Positions 6,901-7,785 of a stretch of DNA of 7,785 bases are shown piece after piece. Under the pieces are notes generated by a model, which was not told the origin of the DNA, searched no databases, and saw nothing but the letters and a program-made list of their open reading frames with translations. The stretch's first letter is position 1, and every line of letters begins with the position of its first letter. The translations under genes were made by a program, and so were the position numbers. The DNA lies in NCBI GenBank assembly GCA_024409145.1, contig JAKSUF010000063.1:1-7785 (forward strand), in the 5' to 3' direction. Source of the DNA: an archaeon. Lineage in GTDB: Archaea > Methanobacteriota > Methanobacteria > Methanobacteriales > Methanobacteriaceae.

Positions 6901-7772
6901 TAATTTCATATAATATTGATACTTTAATTAACTGTGCAGCAAATGTAAAACACTTCTCATCAGGTACTGATATTGAAGATATTAACCTTGGTGGTGTTAT
7001 TAATGGTTTGAAATTTGCTAAATTAAAAGACTGTAAATATGTACAAGTTTCTACTTATAGTGTTGCAGGAGAAAGTGTTGATAACTTCCCTCCAGTAGAT
7101 TATAAATATAATGAAAGAGATTTGTATATTGGTCAAACTATTGATAATCAATATATTGGTAGTAAATTCTTAGCAGAAAGAGCTATTTTAGAGGCAGCTG
7201 TTGAAGATGATTTAGATGTTAAAATCATGAGAGTGGGTAATTTAATGGCAAGAGACTCAGATAGTGAGTTCCAAATCAACTTTGATTCAAATGGTTTTAT
7301 TAATCGTCTTAAAGCATTTGTTACAATTGGTGTAATGCCTTATGCTATGTTAAGTAATGCTGTTGAGTTTAGTCCTATTGATGTAACTGCAAAATCTATT
7401 GTAGCTTTATCTAAAACTCCAAAAGAATGTATAGTTTTCCATCCATATCAACATCATACAATTTGTTTCGGTGATATTATTGATATTATTAAACCATTAG
7501 GTTTAGAGATTAATCCAGTTGAAAATGATGAATATGAAATAGCTTTAGATGACGTTTTAAATGATAAAACAAGACAATCTGGAGTTTCTGGACTTATTAC
7601 TTCTGTTGGTTCTGGTAAATTGAAAAAGATTTGGCTTCCTGCAGATAATGCTTATACTGTACAAGCTTTATATCGTTTAGGAGTGAAATGGCCAGTGATT
7701 TCTGAGGATTATATCTATAGATTTGTTGAATATTTAGATGATTTGGGTTTCTTTGATATTTATTTTATCTAA
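3..7772 (+). CDS. Nonribosomal peptide synthetase, C-(half C)-A-T-C-A-T-R, 5'-partial
   Basis: This is a multimodular NRPS, a cytosolic assembly-line enzyme that builds a small peptide on phosphopantetheine carriers. The frame is open from base 3 to the TAA at 7770-7772, giving 2589 visible codons. The Met at 162 is not the start: the 53 codons before it encode condensation-domain sequence, including the active-site motif QHVLLDG at 99-119. By comparison with the second C domain, about 100 residues or more are missing to the left. The domain order is C1 (partial), an extra C-lobe, A1, T1, C2, A2, T2 and a terminal reductase. Both A domains carry YTSGSTG(K/L)PKG and YGPTE, both carriers keep their serine, and C2 has HHIIVDG. 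There is no signal peptide or membrane segment in the visible part. No frameshift or stop interrupts the gene. Neighbouring genes are not visible. The family call is certain; the product and the exact host are inference. Confidence 0.97.
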   Translation, partial: LLTNPFESIFDSPLYNWKIVKYNDSVILVGVVQHVLLDGTSLFSLLPQEIEKAMNTFKNNEDYVVSNDLSYEVYVNREKEFLESEDFKLEKEYWLNQLDDYKKDWYDFENLEMNSYNLVLDSDLTNKLKNLNNINGNNISPFVLALSTVYLYFSKSSDSNDMVWNTSVNGRYYGDDLLNKMGMFVNVLPLRFNLEEDLSFKDLLLAVKTVLKSGLSHGKIQFNNYSSDLRVKGLEPGLISMYSIVSNSSDFGVEGLSYSDETEFPLHIRVNKNLSDKNGLQTLDIEYNKNCFSYKQINEIANGIKSLLNQISDDSDKLCSNYEINTNEFYKAEKYFNNLINSFDSPTIISPDVTDKSNPSDFKLLNNVFSKHISKDLILSTILFNLTKFSFSKNILISALFNRNINGNEYLNEFNELPIGYNFDTDYSIKNYLDDIKEELEKIKSFAFYPLVNNRTIDFESEILFNYDNAKVDLSNYKLIFSIVESDDRTTLNIEYDSSYFSSNIISAFLDGINVLVTKFIESPEESLKDISICEKIDNDEGFEIELANEGVIKDIFERWVKDEPDKTILYADDGEFTYKELNEKSNRIANSLIKKGVQIEDKIMFMMKRDSNLIASVLGIIKAGCAFIPIDPKYPQERINQVLEDSDSKFVIVSDGIEYSGENAINVNELLSEEDTSNPNVKLSPENLAFLIYTSGSTGKPKGVMLTHMGISNYIANHPQNMPIYSLVNNCSKMISISTVSFIVFLREIFGTIMNGMPVVFANDEESINPLELVKLFDKTGADAFGSTPTRLLEYLKLEEIQDKVAKCKFLIVGGEGFPPRLYDVIREYSDCEIYNSYGPTEVTIASHGKLIDSPIVTAGFPMLNVVDKVMDIDGNELPPYVTGELYVGGAGIARGYCNNEELTNKVFMNLNGINYYNTGDLAKKDEFDEVYVLGRNDSQIKLRGLRIELSEIEDTIANYPGINSIKVMVKEVNGIEHLCAYYTVLENVDSGELKTYLTKQIPDYMVPSYYMKLDKFPTTPNGKTDFKNLPDIEIKEEKFVNPETKTEKVLFDIVKNILNIDKFGINTDLFAVGLTSLSVIKLISAISDDFDVLLSINKILKIKTIKNIALEIDSNSINLNMEDTSVSDGKLYSLTSNQLGVYFDCVKDPEKLSYNLPKFINFGDIDAERLRLSIIKAIEYHPYLKTRIVMDNGSVYQEQRDNLVIDDLIEVVEIDSTISECIDDDYIKEFIKPFNLSEGPLFRFKIIKNSKEVVLLSDFHHIIVDGTSLNLLFHQLALIYDSSNLELDDTALEELGISEIKKLEPINGFEYSLKEVKTEESNLYKEAELFYYNKIKEYDEATLVSPDLNGLEEDGVAAEVLKFISKDKIDSFCSSLAISPNNLFLAISSFVLSKFVYNRDLLFATITNGRFTPDEQNTLAMMVKTLPIALKLNSDLSFKDYFEYINKEWLDTLSYSCYPLTKIVDKYGMVPEFLYAFHGKIIEDIHMDGRIIERESLDYDGLKFKLTLNVIEIDGEYKLACQYNNALYSKELINTFLNSISIVLDKLMNLTKDLSSNDDLTSKIENTFLKDVSIVSDEMIKEFNLKEIPEYRLNKLFENVVCEHGDDIALICEDGEFTYDELNIKANRIANALIKKGVGVEDKVMFVLKRNSNVFASMFGISKAGAAFIPIDPDYPKDRIEHVLTDSSSKFIIVDEIIDINDVDLSEYSENLLNIDDLLKEEDISNPNPDLTPNNLAYLIYTSGSTGLPKGVMIEHRNITNFVYPDPSSIYCYEIATNSKKEGYKCLSIATVAFDMLMQETFIPLLNGGTVVFANDKQYKDPLALYDLIKSTGANVYNGTPSRLLQYFEMDGLKDEFAKFKIFCVGGEGIPHQLYDKVKEECSDAKFYNIYGPTETTVVCNTRLIEDGVLAIGKPLFNVHEEVMDFDSNPLPPHVVGELYIAGGGVSRAYLNRPEKNAEVYSEINGIKFYHAGDFAKWDDNGEIFILGRLDNQIKLRGLRIEIGEIESAISEYPGIKSLAVVVKKIKDNDHLCAYFTIDEEHKKDNLGENEFSIDIDDLKETIGERLTHYMVPTVYMELDKMPETLNGKTDLKNLPEPVLISEYVPPENDIEAFFANTFAEILSLEQVGVTDNFFEMGGTSLLVTKITMAALNKDYNLNYGDVFDNPTPRKLAEFIISDENSGVELSEESNYDYSEINKLLEKNTLENLIAGEKEDSLGDVLLTGATGFLGIHVLHELLEVETGNIYCLVRSRKGLSSEDRLKSLLFYYFSNDYCDLFNERLHIIEGDITDYKDFEKLISYNIDTLINCAANVKHFSSGTDIEDINLGGVINGLKFAKLKDCKYVQVSTYSVAGESVDNFPPVDYKYNERDLYIGQTIDNQYIGSKFLAERAILEAAVEDDLDVKIMRVGNLMARDSDSEFQINFDSNGFINRLKAFVTIGVMPYAMLSNAVEFSPIDVTAKSIVALSKTPKECIVFHPYQHHTICFGDIIDIIKPLGLEINPVENDEYEIALDDVLNDKTRQSGVSGLITSVGSGKLKKIWLPADNAYTVQALYRLGVKWPVISEDYIYRFVEYLDDLGFFDIYFI
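981..1616 (+). other. Orphan condensation C-lobe (half C domain) between C1 and A1
   Basis: Residues about 274-485 sit between the end of C1 and the start of A1, where a normal module has only a short linker. They align by eye with the C-terminal half of C2. YKAEKYFNN and IISPDV match YKEAELFYYNK and LVSPDL of C2. The segment ISKDLILSTILFNLTKF matches ISPNNLFLAISSFVLSKF, NELPIGYNFDTDYSIKNYL matches KTLPIALKLNSDLSFKDYF, and FAFYPL matches YSCYPL. The final beta-alpha part (LNIEYDSSYFSSNIISAFLDGI) matches the end of C2. There is no N-lobe and no HHxxxDG, so it cannot be catalytic alone. It is slightly shorter than the C2 C-lobe and has lost the VNTLP-type motif. It is probably the remnant of a second C domain, or a structural spacer. 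Confidence 0.8.
1653..3101 (+). other. Adenylation domain A1, atypical substrate pocket
   Basis: This domain uses ATP to activate a carboxylic acid as acyl-AMP and loads it on T1 (residues about 498-980). Core motifs are present: IPIDPKYP (A2 core), YTSGSTGKPKG at residues 641-651 (A3), YGPTEVT from residue 786 (A5), GELYVGG (A6), NTGDL with Asp869 (A7), QIKLRGLRIE (A8) and NGKTD with catalytic Lys972 (A10). By-eye alignment to GrsA gives pocket positions 235-517 as I, V, R, G, I, G, S, I, A, K (residues 691, 692, 695, 734, 760, 762, 785, 793, 794, 972). Position 235 is Ile where alpha-amino-acid activating domains have Asp; A2 of the same protein keeps Asp. The ATP-handling motifs are intact, so the domain should be active, but its substrate may lack a normal alpha-amino group. 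I do not name a substrate. Confidence 0.95.
2822..2852 (+). repeat. 31-bp perfect direct repeat, copy 1 (A1, core motif A8)
   Basis: These 31 bases are identical to 5984-6014. They encode QIKLRGLRIE, the A8 hinge-side motif of A1. The surrounding DNA of the two A domains is much more diverged, including at synonymous sites. This is a repeat within homologous domains, not a mobile element. Confidence 0.85.
3132..3350 (+). other. Peptidyl/acyl carrier domain T1
   Basis: This is a four-helix carrier domain (residues about 991-1063) holding the A1 product and presenting it to C1 and C2. The phosphopantetheine attachment site is Ser1025 (codon 3234-3236) in FAVGLTSLSVIKL. The usual GG(x)S is GLTS here, compared with MGGTS in T2. 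The serine and the following hydrophobic pattern are kept, so it should be modified by a phosphopantetheinyl transferase encoded elsewhere. Confidence 0.93.
3399..4697 (+). other. Condensation domain C2, full length
   Basis: This domain joins the chain on T1 (donor) to the monomer on T2 (acceptor). It spans residues about 1080-1512, normal length for the family. It opens with YSLTSNQLGVYFD, matching the first C-domain motif. The catalytic HHIIVDG is intact at 3786-3806 (His1209, His1210, Asp1214). The C-lobe has TNGRFTPDE and MMVKTLPIALKL in place of the usual VNT(L/Q) consensus, a modest deviation. Nothing marks it as an epimerisation or heterocyclisation domain (no DxxxxD in place of HHxxxDG). 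I cannot tell from the sequence whether it prefers an L- or D-configured donor; no epimerase precedes it. Confidence 0.95.
4782..6299 (+). other. Adenylation domain A2, alpha-amino-acid type
   Basis: This domain activates the second monomer and loads T2 (residues about 1541-2046). Motifs are IPIDPDYP, YTSGSTGLPKG from residue 1690, YGPTETT from 1840, GELYIAGGG, HAGDF with Asp1923, QIKLRGLRIE and NGKTD with catalytic Lys2038. The GrsA-aligned pocket reads D, M, Q, N, C, G, I, V, V, K (residues 1744, 1745, 1748, 1787, 1813, 1815, 1839, 1847, 1848, 2038). Asp1744 occupies the position that binds the alpha-amino group, so an ordinary alpha-amino acid is expected. I do not recognise the code well enough to name it. 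Compared with A1 it carries a longer insertion in the small C-terminal subdomain (around HKKDNLGENEF). Confidence 0.95.
5984..6014 (+). repeat. 31-bp perfect direct repeat, copy 2 (A2, core motif A8)
   Basis: This is the second copy of the block at 2822-2852, encoding the same QIKLRGLRIE in A2. The two copies are about 3.16 kb apart, close to one module length, so recombination between them would delete or duplicate a module in frame. Confidence 0.85.
6324..6545 (+). other. Peptidyl carrier domain T2
   Basis: This is the second carrier domain (residues about 2055-2128). The attachment serine is Ser2090 (codon 6429-6431) in FFEMGGTSLLVTKI, close to the carrier consensus and more canonical than T1. 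It is followed by a DNPTPRKLAEFI helix typical of carrier C-termini, then an acidic, Ser/Asn-rich linker into the reductase. It accepts the chain from C2 and hands it to R. Confidence 0.95.
6660..7769 (+). other. Terminal thioester reductase domain R (extended SDR)
   Basis: This domain releases the finished chain from T2 by NAD(P)H-dependent reduction of the thioester to an aldehyde, sometimes further to an alcohol (residues about 2167-2536, a usual length). The Rossmann nucleotide motif TGATGFLG is at residues 2173-2180, followed by IYCLVRSR, where the arginines are typical of NADPH preference. IEGDITD and NCAANVKHF follow, as in the Lys2-type reductase family. The catalytic set is Ser/Thr in VSTYSVAGES (residues 2297-2300), Tyr2331 and Lys2335 in YIGSKFLAE. 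It ends the protein, so no thioesterase follows. Whether it stops at the aldehyde cannot be read from sequence. Confidence 0.95.
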
Positions 7773-7785
7773 ATTTATTTTATTT

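Noticed and set aside
7773..7785. T-rich tail after the stop as a possible transcription terminator
   Set aside because: Archaeal termination can use T-runs, but only 13 bases are visible, the longest run is four T, and the whole window is AT-rich.
1..7785. tRNA, rRNA, CRISPR array, insertion sequence or promoter
   Set aside because: One coding frame fills the window apart from the two edge bases and the last 13, and I saw no inverted repeats, spaced repeats or RNA gene features.

Overview
The window is almost entirely one very large gene on the + strand, open from the left edge to a TAA stop at 7770-7772. It encodes a nonribosomal peptide synthetase (NRPS) of at least 2589 visible residues. 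Composition is strongly AT-rich, with A/T-ending codons and a protein rich in Asp, Asn, Ile and Lys. The module plan (C-A-T, C-A-T, terminal reductase) matches what I recall of NRPS genes described in the rumen methanogen Methanobrevibacter ruminantium. I therefore favour a Methanobacteriales archaeon (Methanobrevibacter or a relative). A low-GC Firmicute cannot be excluded from this sequence alone, because no archaeal marker gene or promoter is visible.

Layout, with residues counted from the Met codon at 162 (53 further in-frame codons lie upstream of it in the window): the C-terminal two thirds of condensation domain C1, cut by the left edge (3-980); an extra half condensation domain with no HHxxxDG motif (981-1616); adenylation domain A1 (1653-3101); carrier T1 (3132-3350); full condensation domain C2 (3399-4697); adenylation domain A2 (4782-6299); carrier T2 (6324-6545); and an NAD(P)H-dependent thioester reductase R (6660-7769). 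Only 13 bases follow the stop.

How the parts should work together: A1 and A2 each activate a monomer with ATP and load it on T1 and T2. C1 would join an upstream acyl or peptidyl donor to the T1 monomer, and C2 would transfer that chain to the T2 monomer. R would release the chain reductively as an aldehyde or alcohol, or as a product that cyclises after release. No thioesterase, epimerase, methyltransferase or cyclisation domain is visible.

The points most worth a second look are the orphan condensation C-lobe between C1 and A1, and the loss in A1 of the aspartate that normally holds the substrate alpha-amino group. The latter suggests an atypical or non-amino-acid substrate for module 1. 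The gene's start and its neighbours lie outside the window.
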